64,000 nucleotides of DNA from Paraflavitalea devenefica (lineage in GTDB: Bacteria > Bacteroidota > Bacteroidia > Chitinophagales > Chitinophagaceae), in assembly GCF_011759375.1 (NCBI RefSeq), contig NZ_JAARML010000002.1, positions 1,178,001 through 1,242,000 of the forward strand, read 5' to 3'. The translations under genes were made by a program, and so were the position numbers. Every line of letters begins with the position of its first letter. Position 1 is the first letter of the stretch. The notes beneath the pieces are model-generated. The model did not search any database. It had not been told where the DNA came from and saw nothing but the letters and a program-made list of their open reading frames with translations. Positions 38,082-46,530 of the stretch are shown piece after piece.

Positions 38082-39398
38082 ATGTCTTTTATCATCGTAA
38101 TAGGATGTATCATCATACTCATCCTGCTCACTACCTGGGGCAGGCTCAATACCTTCCTGGCATTCCTGTTGGTGTCTGTGCTGGCGGGCATCCTCTTACA
38201 GTTGCCATTGAATAAGGTCATGACGGCTGTACAGCAGGGCATGGGCGATACACTCGGTTCGCTGGTCATCATCATTGTACTGGGTGCTATGCTGGGCAAA
38301 CTGGTGGCGGAAAGCGGTGCCGCACAACGGATAGCGGCGGCGCTCATGAAGGCTTATGGTCCCCGTTATGTGCAATGGGCATTAATGCTCACCGGTTTTA
38401 TTATTGGCATCCCGCTTTACTACGGCGTGGGCTTTGTACTCATGGTGCCGCTCATCTTCTCGGTCGTGTATGAATTCAAATTGCCGGCAGTGTATGTAGG
38501 CTTGCCCATGCTGGCAGCCTTGTCGGTCACGCATGGATTCCTGCCGCCGCATCCCTCGCCGGTAGCACTGGTAGGTCAGCTAAAGGCCAATATGGGACTT
38601 ACTTTGTTATATGGCCTTATCGTGGCTGTCCCGGCTATTATCATTGCCGGCCCTTTGTTCTCCCAGCTCCTGAAAAAGGTATCGTCCACGCCTTTGCAGA
38701 CCTTCCGGCCAAAACCTATTGATCCGGCCAAACTACCGGGCATCACTATGAGTGTTGTCATTGCGTTGTTGCCGGTATTTTTGTTGATGATCACGACTGC
38801 ATTGCCCTATGTTTTTGTCAATAGTTCACCGGCAGCGAAAGCCGCATTTTCCTTTGCCGGGGAACCTGCCATCGTGATGCTGGTGGCGGTCATCGTGGCT
38901 ACCTTTACATTGGGAACAGGCACCGGGCGGTCCATGAAAGCAGTGATGGAACTGTATGCTGAGTCGGTGAAAGACATAGCAATGATCCTGCTCATCATTG
39001 CAGGTGCGGGCGCCCTGAAACAGGTGCTGTCAGATAGTGGCGTAAGCGGGGATATTGCTGCTGCTTTGCAAACATGGCCTCTGCATCCGCTGGTGTTGGG
39101 ATGGCTCATGGCGGCCATCATACGGGTATGTATAGGCTCGGCTACCATTGCCGGGTTAACCACGGCGGGCATTGTTGCTCCGCTGGTAACGCAAACCAGG
39201 GTAGACCCCAACCTGATGGTATTATCGGTAGGCGCAGGCAGTCTGATGTTCTCGCATGTGAATGATGCCGGGTTCTGGATGTTCAAAGAATACTTTAACC
39301 TCAGTATAAAGAACACGCTTAAAACCTGGTCGGTAATGGAAACGATCGTTTCTGTGGCCGGACTGATCGGAGTATTGATATTAAGTTTATGGATATAA
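38082..39398 (+). CDS. GntP-family permease (gluconate/D-serine type)
   Basis: 438 residues, about twelve hydrophobic helices, no signal peptide: an inner-membrane carrier. Motifs such as GIPLYYGVGFVLMVPLI (about 109-125) and THGFLPPHPSP (about 152-162) are characteristic of the GntP/GntT/DsdX family, which moves gluconate, related sugar acids or D-serine with protons. The downstream RidA-like, D-threonine-aldolase-type and dipeptidase genes suggest an amino-acid substrate, as in DsdX, rather than gluconate; this is inference from context. Confidence 0.85.
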   Translation: MSFIIVIGCIIILILLTTWGRLNTFLAFLLVSVLAGILLQLPLNKVMTAVQQGMGDTLGSLVIIIVLGAMLGKLVAESGAAQRIAAALMKAYGPRYVQWALMLTGFIIGIPLYYGVGFVLMVPLIFSVVYEFKLPAVYVGLPMLAALSVTHGFLPPHPSPVALVGQLKANMGLTLLYGLIVAVPAIIIAGPLFSQLLKKVSSTPLQTFRPKPIDPAKLPGITMSVVIALLPVFLLMITTALPYVFVNSSPAAKAAFSFAGEPAIVMLVAVIVATFTLGTGTGRSMKAVMELYAESVKDIAMILLIIAGAGALKQVLSDSGVSGDIAAALQTWPLHPLVLGWLMAAIIRVCIGSATIAGLTTAGIVAPLVTQTRVDPNLMVLSVGAGSLMFSHVNDAGFWMFKEYFNLSIKNTLKTWSVMETIVSVAGLIGVLILSLWI

Positions 39399-39409
39399 AA
39401 AACCTTACA

Positions 39410-39889
39410 ATGAAGAACATGACAATCAAAAGCGCAGAAGAACAGTTTGCACAGTTAGGGTTAAGCTTACCTCCGGCCCCTGCACCATTGGGTGTATACA
39501 AACCTTTTTTAATTGATGGAAAGTACCTGTATATCTCAGGTCATGGCCCGGTACTCAACAACAGAACGCTGATTACCGGGCGTATCGGTAAAGACCTGGA
39601 TATGGAACAAGGGAAGCTGGCTGCCCGGCAGGTAGGGCTCACCATTCTTTCCACCATCCGTACGCATGTAGGCGATCTGGACAGCGTGAAGCGGGTGATC
39701 AAGATATTGGGCATGGTGAATTGTACGCCCGATTTCGAACGGCATCCCTATATCATCAACGGGTGCAGTGAATTGTTTGCCGCTATCTGGGGCGAAGAAA
39801 ATGGGATAGGGGTACGCAGTGCAGTAGGCTTTGGCTCCCTGCCGGATAACATTCCTGTTGAGATTGAAGCAATGTTTGAGTTACATTAA
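39410..39889 (+). CDS. RidA/YjgF-family protein
   Basis: About 159 residues from ATG 39410; ATG codons at 39389 (overlapping the permease stop) and 39419 are alternatives. The family pattern is present: YLYISGHGPV, the conserved RxxxxxxGxL-like stretch, and PVEIEAMFEL at the end. The length and the N-terminal AEEQFAQLGLSLPPAPAPLG segment place it in the longer YjgF subgroup, not canonical RidA. RidA hydrolyses reactive enamines/imines such as 2-aminoacrylate released by PLP enzymes; the next gene is such an enzyme, so a protective or coupled role is likely. Confidence 0.85.
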   Translation: MKNMTIKSAEEQFAQLGLSLPPAPAPLGVYKPFLIDGKYLYISGHGPVLNNRTLITGRIGKDLDMEQGKLAARQVGLTILSTIRTHVGDLDSVKRVIKILGMVNCTPDFERHPYIINGCSELFAAIWGEENGIGVRSAVGFGSLPDNIPVEIEAMFELH

Positions 39890-39908
39890 TCGCTTAACTT
39901 GGGGCACT

Positions 39909-41027
39909 ATGGAAAGATCAACAACAGCCTGGTACACCATCAGCAACATCGCAGGTATTGATTCCCCTGCATTGGTGTTGTACTATGAAAGGATAAAGGA
40001 AAACATCCGTTTGCTGAAACAATTGTCGGGCAATATATCCCTGCTGCGCCCGCATGTGAAAACAAACAAGATAGCAGAAGTATGCCGGCTGATGCTGGAA
40101 GAAGGCATTACCAAATTCAAATGCGCCACCATTGCAGAAGCAGAGATGCTGGCACAGGTGCAGGCGCCGGATGTATTGCTGGCCTACCAGCCGGTGGGGC
40201 CTAAGGCGCAGCGCCTGGCTGCCTTGATCACCACCTATCCCGGCACGCATTTCTCCTGCCTGGTGGATAACAAGGTAGCTGCTGCCAGCTTATCGCAGGT
40301 AGCCGTTGCCCATCAGATAGCAATAGATATTTTGCTCGACCTGAATGTAGGCATGAACCGTACAGGCATTCCACCGGGAAAGGAGGCGCTGGACTTGTTT
40401 GAGTACTGCCTGGCTTTGCCCGGCATCAACCCGGCAGGACTGCATGCTTATGATGGGCACATCAAAGAAACAGTCCCGGTAAAAAGACAGTTACAAAGTG
40501 ACAATGCGTTTGCCGGCGTACAGGCATTGGCAGCCACCATACAGGAGCAGTGGGGAATCACCCCCGTCATTGTGGCGGGGGGATCACCCACCTTTCCCAC
40601 GCACCTGCACCGGGCAGGCGTGGAATGCAGTCCCGGCACCTTTGTATTCTGGGACAGGGGCTACAAGGAGCAGTTGCCGGAGCAGCCTTTTGATTATGCA
40701 GCGCTGGTGATCACGCGGGTGATCTCCATCATTGATGAGCATACCATCTGCACCGATCTTGGTCACAAATCAGTAGCCGCGGAAAATCCGTTTCCACGGG
40801 TGTACTTCCTCAATGCTCCCGAAGCAACATCAGTAGGGCAAAGTGAAGAACACCTGGTGTTGAAAGTGCCCGATGCGGCTGTTTATGCCATTGGTGAGGT
40901 GTTGTATGGCGTGCCCATGCATATCTGCCCTACGGTAGCCTTGTATGAAAGGGCCATTGTGATCAAAGACCATGAGGCCATCGAAGAATGGAAAGTGGTA
41001 GCCCGTGACAGGAAGATAACTATATAA
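39909..41027 (+). CDS. D-threonine aldolase / D-serine dehydratase-like PLP enzyme
   Basis: 372 residues from ATG 39909; an upstream in-frame start at 39831 lies inside the RidA-like gene and adds unrelated sequence. The alanine-racemase-like N-terminal barrel carries the PLP lysine in LLRPHVKTNK (Lys51). The C-terminal D-ser_dehydrat domain has the metal-ligand region HICPTVALYE (His and Cys). Family members split D-threonine to glycine and acetaldehyde or deaminate D-serine, using PLP and a divalent metal. It lies 19 bp after the RidA-like gene and before an M19 dipeptidase, pointing to D-amino-acid catabolism. Confidence 0.88.
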   Translation: MERSTTAWYTISNIAGIDSPALVLYYERIKENIRLLKQLSGNISLLRPHVKTNKIAEVCRLMLEEGITKFKCATIAEAEMLAQVQAPDVLLAYQPVGPKAQRLAALITTYPGTHFSCLVDNKVAAASLSQVAVAHQIAIDILLDLNVGMNRTGIPPGKEALDLFEYCLALPGINPAGLHAYDGHIKETVPVKRQLQSDNAFAGVQALAATIQEQWGITPVIVAGGSPTFPTHLHRAGVECSPGTFVFWDRGYKEQLPEQPFDYAALVITRVISIIDEHTICTDLGHKSVAAENPFPRVYFLNAPEATSVGQSEEHLVLKVPDAAVYAIGEVLYGVPMHICPTVALYERAIVIKDHEAIEEWKVVARDRKITI

Positions 41028-41034
41028 CCTACTG

Positions 41035-41091
41035 CCGCAGTCGTTCCTCCCTGCAATTCTTCCGTGCTTGGGGGATGGGAGGGCACTGCGG
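41035..41091. repeat. CCGCAG intergenic hairpin element, copy B
   Basis: CCGCAGT (41035-41041) pairs with ACTGCGG (41085-41091), and CCTCCC (41046-41051) with GGGAGG (41077-41082). The loop is longer than in copy A. It separates the D-threonine-aldolase-like gene from the dipeptidase gene. Confidence 0.65.
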
Positions 41092-41114
41092 TATAACCAT
41101 CCATTATTAATACC

Positions 41115-42191
41115 ATGTTCACCATAGACGCCCACTTAGACCTCAGCATGAATGCCATGGAATGGAACCGCGACCTGCGGCAGCCTGTGATGGCTATTCG
41201 TGAGCGGGAAGAAGGACTTACCGATAAACCCGACAGGGCAAAGGGTACTGTTGCATTCCCCGAACTGCGCAAGGGCAATATCGGATTGGTAGTAGCTACC
41301 CAGATCGCCCGTTATGTAGCGCCCGGCAACTCCTTGCCCGGCTGGCATTCACCCGAACAGGCATGGGCGCAAACACAGGCGCAAGTGGCCTGGTACAAAG
41401 CCATGGAAGCTGCCGGGGAAATGGTCATGATCAACAATGCAGCAGCATTGGAGCAGCATCTCTCCTTATGGATGAATGGAGAACCTAATGAGCAAAAGCC
41501 CATCGGGTATATCCTCAGCCTGGAAGGCGCCGATTCACTGGTTACGCCGCAACATCTCGAAACAGCTTACCAATATGGTTTGCGGGCAGTGGGGCCTGCG
41601 CATTATGGACCGGGCCGGTATGCCAATGGTACCGATGCTACGGGACGATTGAATGAGCAGGGAAAGCTATTATTGAAAGAGATGGATCGCCTGAACATTA
41701 TACTGGATGCCACACACCTCTGTGATGATGCTTTTTGGGACGCGATGGATATTTTCCAGGGTCCTGTATGGGCCAGTCATAATAACTGTCGCGCATTGGT
41801 CAATCACAACCGCCAGTTCAGCGATGAGCAGCTAAAAGTATTGATTGAAAGAGGGGCAGTGATTGGTGGTGCGCTGGATGCCTGGATGATGGTACCCAAC
41901 TGGGTGCGGCAACAATCCATGCCGGAAACCATGCAATGTAACCTTGAAAAACTCATTGATCACCTGGACCATATTTGCCAGTTGGCTGGTAATACGCTGC
42001 ACATAGGTATCGGTACCGACCTGGATGGGGCTTTTGGCAAAGAGCAATGCCCTTATGACCTCGAAACCATTGCCGACCTGCAAAAGATACCCCACTTACT
42101 TTCCCAACGTGGCTATGCTGCTGCCGATATCGAAAACATCATGCATGGCAACTGGCTGCGCTTCCTGCGTAAAGCTTGGAAGTCCCTTTAG
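41115..42191 (+). CDS. Membrane dipeptidase, peptidase family M19
   Basis: 358 residues. Zinc ligands of the M19 family are visible: DAHLD near the N-terminus (His7, Asp9), the bridging Glu in LEGADSL, and the two histidines in DATHLCDD and WASHNNCRAL. The GIGTDLDG motif near residue 300 is also typical. There is no signal peptide, so it is probably cytoplasmic. The family cleaves dipeptides, often with a D-residue at the C-terminal position, which would feed the neighbouring D-threonine-aldolase-type enzyme. Confidence 0.9.
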   Translation: MFTIDAHLDLSMNAMEWNRDLRQPVMAIREREEGLTDKPDRAKGTVAFPELRKGNIGLVVATQIARYVAPGNSLPGWHSPEQAWAQTQAQVAWYKAMEAAGEMVMINNAAALEQHLSLWMNGEPNEQKPIGYILSLEGADSLVTPQHLETAYQYGLRAVGPAHYGPGRYANGTDATGRLNEQGKLLLKEMDRLNIILDATHLCDDAFWDAMDIFQGPVWASHNNCRALVNHNRQFSDEQLKVLIERGAVIGGALDAWMMVPNWVRQQSMPETMQCNLEKLIDHLDHICQLAGNTLHIGIGTDLDGAFGKEQCPYDLETIADLQKIPHLLSQRGYAAADIENIMHGNWLRFLRKAWKSL

Positions 42192-42212
42192 ATCTGACAG
42201 GTTTTAAATTCT

Positions 42213-42264
42213 CCGCAGTGTCTCTCCCCGCCATGCCTGGTGAGCAGGTGGGAGGACGCTGCGG
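42213..42264. repeat. CCGCAG intergenic hairpin element, copy C
   Basis: Arms CCGCAGTGTCTCTCC (42213-42227) and GGAGGACGCTGCGG (42251-42264) pair with one bulge and two G-T pairs. It has the same stem plan as copies A, D and E and the same orientation. It follows the dipeptidase gene. Confidence 0.75.
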
Positions 42265-42283
42265 TAGTTTGTTGTTGACTAAT

Positions 42284-42297
42284 CGAAATCGGTTTCG
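42284..42297. promoter_or_regulatory. LacI-type operator upstream of the GH92 gene
   Basis: CGAAATCGGTTTCG fits the LacI-family pattern CGAAANCGNTTTCG with a central CG and symmetric arms. It lies 82 bp before the GH92 start codon. The C-terminal part of a LacI-type regulator is present at the right edge of the window, but the two need not be connected. Confidence 0.55.
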
Positions 42298-42378
42298 CAA
42301 ATAAAGCCATCTGATACGGCACTTTATCCCCCGGAAAGACGCAATTTGACAACCATTCGTCTACGATTAATGGGCTAT

Positions 42379-44655
42379 ATGAAAAAACGTGTTATTCTTT
42401 GCAGTGTATTAGCATTGTTAGCCAGCATCTCCTACACCCGGGCGCAGGGATTGCTGCAGTGCGTGCAGCCGCTATCCGGTACGGCGCCTTCCACTACGCT
42501 GGCCGCTCTAAAGCACAGCGAGGCCGGTTCTGAAAAAAATGCCAATACCATTCCTGCTGTGGGCCTGCCATTTGGTATGACACAGTTTACCCCGCAAACA
42601 AGGCTCACAGAAAATAAATGCATACCTCCTTATTTTTATAAAGACTCCCTGTTCACCGGTTTCCGGGGCTCTCACTGGTTAAGCGGTTCCTGCACGCAGG
42701 ACTATGGCAGCTTTACCATCATGCCGGTTACCGGCGCTTTACAAACTACCGTGAATAACTATGCACAGGTTTTCTCCCACCAGCAGGAAGTAACTACACC
42801 GGCTTATTACCAGCTCACCCTGCCTGCCGCACACCTGGTGGCAGCAGTAACTGCTACCGCGCGTTGCGGTATGATGCAGTTCACCCTGCAGCAAGATGAT
42901 AGCTTGTACATCCTGGTAACGCCCAACAGTGACCAGGCGAAAGGTTTTATACAGGTGGATGCTGCACGGGGCGAGGTGTGGGGATACAATCCCGTACACC
43001 GCATCTACCAGGGATGGGGCAAGCCTGCCGGGTTCAATGGCTGGTTCTTTATCAAAATAGATAAGGCCATTGCTGGTAGTGGTACCTATGCCGGTGATCA
43101 ACGCTTTGCGGCGGTGAGCATACAGGAACAAAAAGGCATGGGCGCTTTTGTAGGTTTTGCCATGAAGAAAGGCGAAAAGCTGCGACTGAGGATAGGTACT
43201 TCTTTCAGCAGCCTCGAAGGCGCGCGGAAAAACCTGCAGGCCGAAATACCCGGCTGGAATTTTGAGCAGGTAGTGGCCCAGTCAAAGCAACAGTGGGAGA
43301 AGGCCTTGTCGCGGATACAGGTGGAGACGGGCCATGACAAAGACAAACGTATCTTTTATACGGCCCTGTACCATGCTTATCAGCATCCCCGTTTGTTCAG
43401 TGATGTGGATGGTACTTACCCTGCCTTTGCCGGCAGCGGCGGACTGAAAAAGGTGGCCGGCCAGTATTACGATGATTTCTCCATGTGGGATATTTACCGG
43501 GCGCAGTTGCCCCTGCTGGAAGTAATACAGCCTGCCATGATCAATGAGCTGGTGCGTTCCCTCGTATTGAAAGGGCAGGAGGGAGGTTGGTTGCCCATCT
43601 TCCCTTGCTGGAACAGCTATACCGCTGCCATGATCGGTGATCATAGTACCGCTGTTATTGCAGGCGCTTATGCCAAAGGCTTCCGTGGGTATGATGTGCA
43701 GGCTGCCTACCGGTTAATGCGTAAGAACGCTTTTGAGACAGCCAATCCAACGGACTATAAAAATGGTATGGGGCGCAGGGCGCTGCCTTCGTACCTGCAA
43801 TATGGTTATATCCCTATGGAGGATAGTGTGCCCGAGGCCTTTCACAAAAAGGAGCAGGTGAGCCGCACGCTTGAATATGCTTTTGATGACTATGCCTTGA
43901 GTGTGGTAGCCAAAGGGCTGAATAAGGCGAACGATTATACTATCTTAGAACAACGTGCTGCCAACTACCGGAATGTATTTGATACATCGGTAGGCATGGT
44001 GAGGGGGCGTTATGCCAATGGTCAGTGGGTAACGCCTTTCCATCCCGATAAACGCGAGTCCTATATCACGGAGGGCACGCCACGTCAATATACCTTTTAT
44101 GTTCCCCAGGATGTGCCGGGATTAGCGAAGCTGATGGGTGGTACAGACAAACTGGAGGTAGCGCTGGATAGTTTGTTTGCAAAGGATGAATACTGGCATG
44201 GCAATGAACCGGGCCACCAGATACCCTTTATGTACAACTATACGGCTGCTCCCTGGAAAACACAGCGGGCTGTGAGGCAGATACTGCGGGAGGAATACAA
44301 TGACGGCCCCGGCGGGTTGAGTGGTAATGATGATGCCGGGCAAATGAGCGCCTGGTATATATGGGCCGCTATGGGGCTATACCCACTGAACCCCGTGCCC
44401 GGTGAATACATGCTGTCATCGCCCCTGTTTGACAAAGTGACCATTCAATTGCCTGGCAACAAGCAACTGCAGATCGTTTGCCATAAAAAGGACGACCAGG
44501 CTATTTATATTCACAAGGTTATACTGAACGGAAAGTCATATACGAAAAACTTCCTCACTTACCCGCTCATCAGGCAGGGCGGCAAGCTGGAGATCTGGTT
44601 GCAGCAGGAACCGGCAGGGTGGGGTGCGGCTGCCCATCACTCAAATGGGCGATAG
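42379..44655 (+). CDS. GH92 alpha-mannosidase
   Basis: 758 residues from ATG 42379, which starts directly at the signal peptide (MKKRVILC...YTRAQG); longer in-frame starts at 42370 and a TTG at 42346 are less likely. The GH92 hallmarks are GNEPGHQIPFMYNYTAAPWK (catalytic acid Glu region) and GNDDAGQMSAWYIWAAMGLY with its Asp pair, near residues 600-670. Enzymes of the family are Ca2+-dependent exo-alpha-mannosidases that trim high-mannose N-glycans. With GH29, GH20 and GH3 nearby it supports N-glycan degradation. A LacI-type operator precedes it. Confidence 0.93.
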   Translation: MKKRVILCSVLALLASISYTRAQGLLQCVQPLSGTAPSTTLAALKHSEAGSEKNANTIPAVGLPFGMTQFTPQTRLTENKCIPPYFYKDSLFTGFRGSHWLSGSCTQDYGSFTIMPVTGALQTTVNNYAQVFSHQQEVTTPAYYQLTLPAAHLVAAVTATARCGMMQFTLQQDDSLYILVTPNSDQAKGFIQVDAARGEVWGYNPVHRIYQGWGKPAGFNGWFFIKIDKAIAGSGTYAGDQRFAAVSIQEQKGMGAFVGFAMKKGEKLRLRIGTSFSSLEGARKNLQAEIPGWNFEQVVAQSKQQWEKALSRIQVETGHDKDKRIFYTALYHAYQHPRLFSDVDGTYPAFAGSGGLKKVAGQYYDDFSMWDIYRAQLPLLEVIQPAMINELVRSLVLKGQEGGWLPIFPCWNSYTAAMIGDHSTAVIAGAYAKGFRGYDVQAAYRLMRKNAFETANPTDYKNGMGRRALPSYLQYGYIPMEDSVPEAFHKKEQVSRTLEYAFDDYALSVVAKGLNKANDYTILEQRAANYRNVFDTSVGMVRGRYANGQWVTPFHPDKRESYITEGTPRQYTFYVPQDVPGLAKLMGGTDKLEVALDSLFAKDEYWHGNEPGHQIPFMYNYTAAPWKTQRAVRQILREEYNDGPGGLSGNDDAGQMSAWYIWAAMGLYPLNPVPGEYMLSSPLFDKVTIQLPGNKQLQIVCHKKDDQAIYIHKVILNGKSYTKNFLTYPLIRQGGKLEIWLQQEPAGWGAAAHHSNGR

Positions 44656-44702
44656 GCGTCCCTTTCGGGGCTGTCTATCTTTGGCGGAAATAATAACCCA
44701 CT

Positions 44703-45569
44703 ATGAAAAGTGTACAGGGCATAGTGTCCGCCCAATACTTATTACCAGCATTGTTAATAATAGGTGTTCTAACCAGCTGTAAAAAAGGGGGTGGTTCCGG
44801 CACGCCTGGTCCTGGTCCCGGTACTGCAGTATGTGCGCCTGCCGGTGAAACTACTACCTTAATTGGCAATGAAGCTTCCTGGCAGTACCAGTATGATAGC
44901 AAAGGCAATGTGACAAAGATCATCAAGCTCAATAAATATGGGCAACAGGAGATTGTTACAGAAGTGTTTGCTGATAAAATTATACGCACCACCTCCGGCG
45001 CCATTATTAGAACTAACTATAATGCCAATATCTTTGAGGCCTTACCTTCACAGGCACAGGTGTCCCTTACTATAAATGGTGGCGCTGAGCAGACCAATTA
45101 TTATACCTACAGCTTTTCCTACGATAGTAAAAAACGGCTCAGTAAGATTGTGGAGCATACAGCCAGTGTGCCCAACGACAAAGAGTGGGAACTTATCATC
45201 ACCTACAATGACAACAACAACGTTACCAAATTACAATATGGGTGGACTACCCATCCCGCAGAACCAGTTACGGTTATACCTGTTACTGCTTATGATGATA
45301 AACCCAATCCTTATGCTGCCGTTAAATATTACAAGTTCTTAATGAACAACTATGCCTGGGATAATTATGATCCCGAGCCGGTATTAACGGCATTGAGCAG
45401 CAATAACCCACTGGATTATACCTTGAATGCCGGTACTCCCCAGCAATTTAAGCGCACCATGTCTTACGCTTACAATGAGCATGGCTTCCCTACAGAGCGG
45501 GTGAATACCAATAAGAATTCGAGCGGGGAAGCCACTTTCAAACAGACCTTCTCTTACAATTGTAAATAA
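44703..45569 (+). CDS. DUF4595-like lipoprotein with YD-type repeats
   Basis: 288 residues. The signal segment ends LTSCKKGG (lipobox Cys near 25), followed by a Gly/Pro linker. The body carries repeats of the form Y.YDSKGNVTKI (about 60), FSYDSKKRLSKIVEH (about 139) and ITYNDNNNVTKLQYG (about 160), resembling the RHS/YD repeat and the DUF4595 domain of Bacteroidota surface proteins. It is likely exposed on the outer membrane. The function is unknown; it stands alone with a strong terminator. Confidence 0.7.
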   Translation: MKSVQGIVSAQYLLPALLIIGVLTSCKKGGGSGTPGPGPGTAVCAPAGETTTLIGNEASWQYQYDSKGNVTKIIKLNKYGQQEIVTEVFADKIIRTTSGAIIRTNYNANIFEALPSQAQVSLTINGGAEQTNYYTYSFSYDSKKRLSKIVEHTASVPNDKEWELIITYNDNNNVTKLQYGWTTHPAEPVTVIPVTAYDDKPNPYAAVKYYKFLMNNYAWDNYDPEPVLTALSSNNPLDYTLNAGTPQQFKRTMSYAYNEHGFPTERVNTNKNSSGEATFKQTFSYNCK

Positions 45570-45586
45570 CAGCCCCCTATAAATAA

Positions 45587-45623
45587 AAAGGTGAGTCGCC
45601 CCGCTTTTGGGGCGCTCACCTTT
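45587..45623 (+). terminator. Terminator, also a dispersed hairpin repeat
   Basis: AAAGGTGAG and CTCACCTTT form the outer stem, and CGCCCC (45597-45602) with GGGGCG (45609-45614) the inner one, with one bulged T. A near-identical hairpin lies at 59513-59550. Confidence 0.8.
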
Positions 45624-45858
45624 ATTTACTAACACTGTCAACGGCCACTTTCCTGAGCTACATTCACTTCACTACATTCCAGGCTAGCTTATTATTAATA
45701 TCAAGGGAATTACATTGCTTTTCTTTCACTCATTTACAGAATTTACATTTATCATCTTATGTATTAAAAAAATACACTTCCCAGGGTAGAATCGTTTTTT
45801 TTGTCACTTACAACAAAGTATCTCAACTTGTAGCGGGAGTTATTCATCCTAAACCTAA

Positions 45859-46527
45859 ATGCGCATGAAAAAACTTACTCTTTGTCTTATAGTCATGACC
45901 CTTATGACCTGTCTGCAGGCACAGGATCTTGCCCTCGCAGGCCCTTTCGGAAGTATCATGCAACCTGTGACAGGCTGCTCGCTCACTACCGAAAATGTTA
46001 CCATCCGTATTTTCAACTTTGGATCCACCCGACCTGCAGGTTCTTCGTTCCCTGTAAATTATATACTCAACGGAGGAATGCCTGTCAATGAAACAATTAC
46101 TCTTGGGTCTGCACTTCTTACCAATTCGAGTCTTACATATACATTCACGACACGCGTCAATCTGTCTATTCCGGGTACCTATATTATCACAGCAACGGTG
46201 AGCCTGCCTGGTGATATTAATCCGGACAATAACAGTTATACGAACTTGGTCACCCACAACGCCATTTCCGGCGGCACTGTCAACGGTAGTACTTCCGCCT
46301 GTGCAAGCGGTAACAGCGGCACGCTCACATTAGCTTCACATACAGGCAATATCCTTCGCTGGGAATACAGCAACGACAATGGCAATACATGGTATTATAT
46401 TTCCAATACCACCACAACGCAGAGTTACAGCAATCTGAAGACCACAACCCTTTATCGTGCGGCCATTCAGTATCCGACTTGCGGCATTGTCTTCTCATCC
46501 ATTGCTACCATCACCATCAACTGTTGA
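45859..46527 (+). CDS. Secreted beta-rich protein, first of a tandem pair
   Basis: 222 residues; ATG 45859 or 45865 (MKKLTLC) may be used. A signal peptide ends LQAQD. The mature part has a CARDB-like Ig fold (about 25-135; ENVTIRIFNFG, PAGSSFPVNYILNGG, GDINPDNNSY) and a second Ig-like part (about 140-222). It closely resembles the N-terminal 220 residues of the next protein, but stops right after the second domain and has no type IX sorting domain. So it is either secreted another way, kept in the periplasm, or a partial duplicate. No function is recognised. Confidence 0.65.
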   Translation: MRMKKLTLCLIVMTLMTCLQAQDLALAGPFGSIMQPVTGCSLTTENVTIRIFNFGSTRPAGSSFPVNYILNGGMPVNETITLGSALLTNSSLTYTFTTRVNLSIPGTYIITATVSLPGDINPDNNSYTNLVTHNAISGGTVNGSTSACASGNSGTLTLASHTGNILRWEYSNDNGNTWYYISNTTTTQSYSNLKTTTLYRAAIQYPTCGIVFSSIATITINC

Positions 46528-46530
46528 TCC

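Noticed and set aside
39831..39908. Longer start for the D-threonine-aldolase-like enzyme
   Set aside because: The extension lies inside the RidA-like gene in another frame and has no similarity to the family N-terminus.
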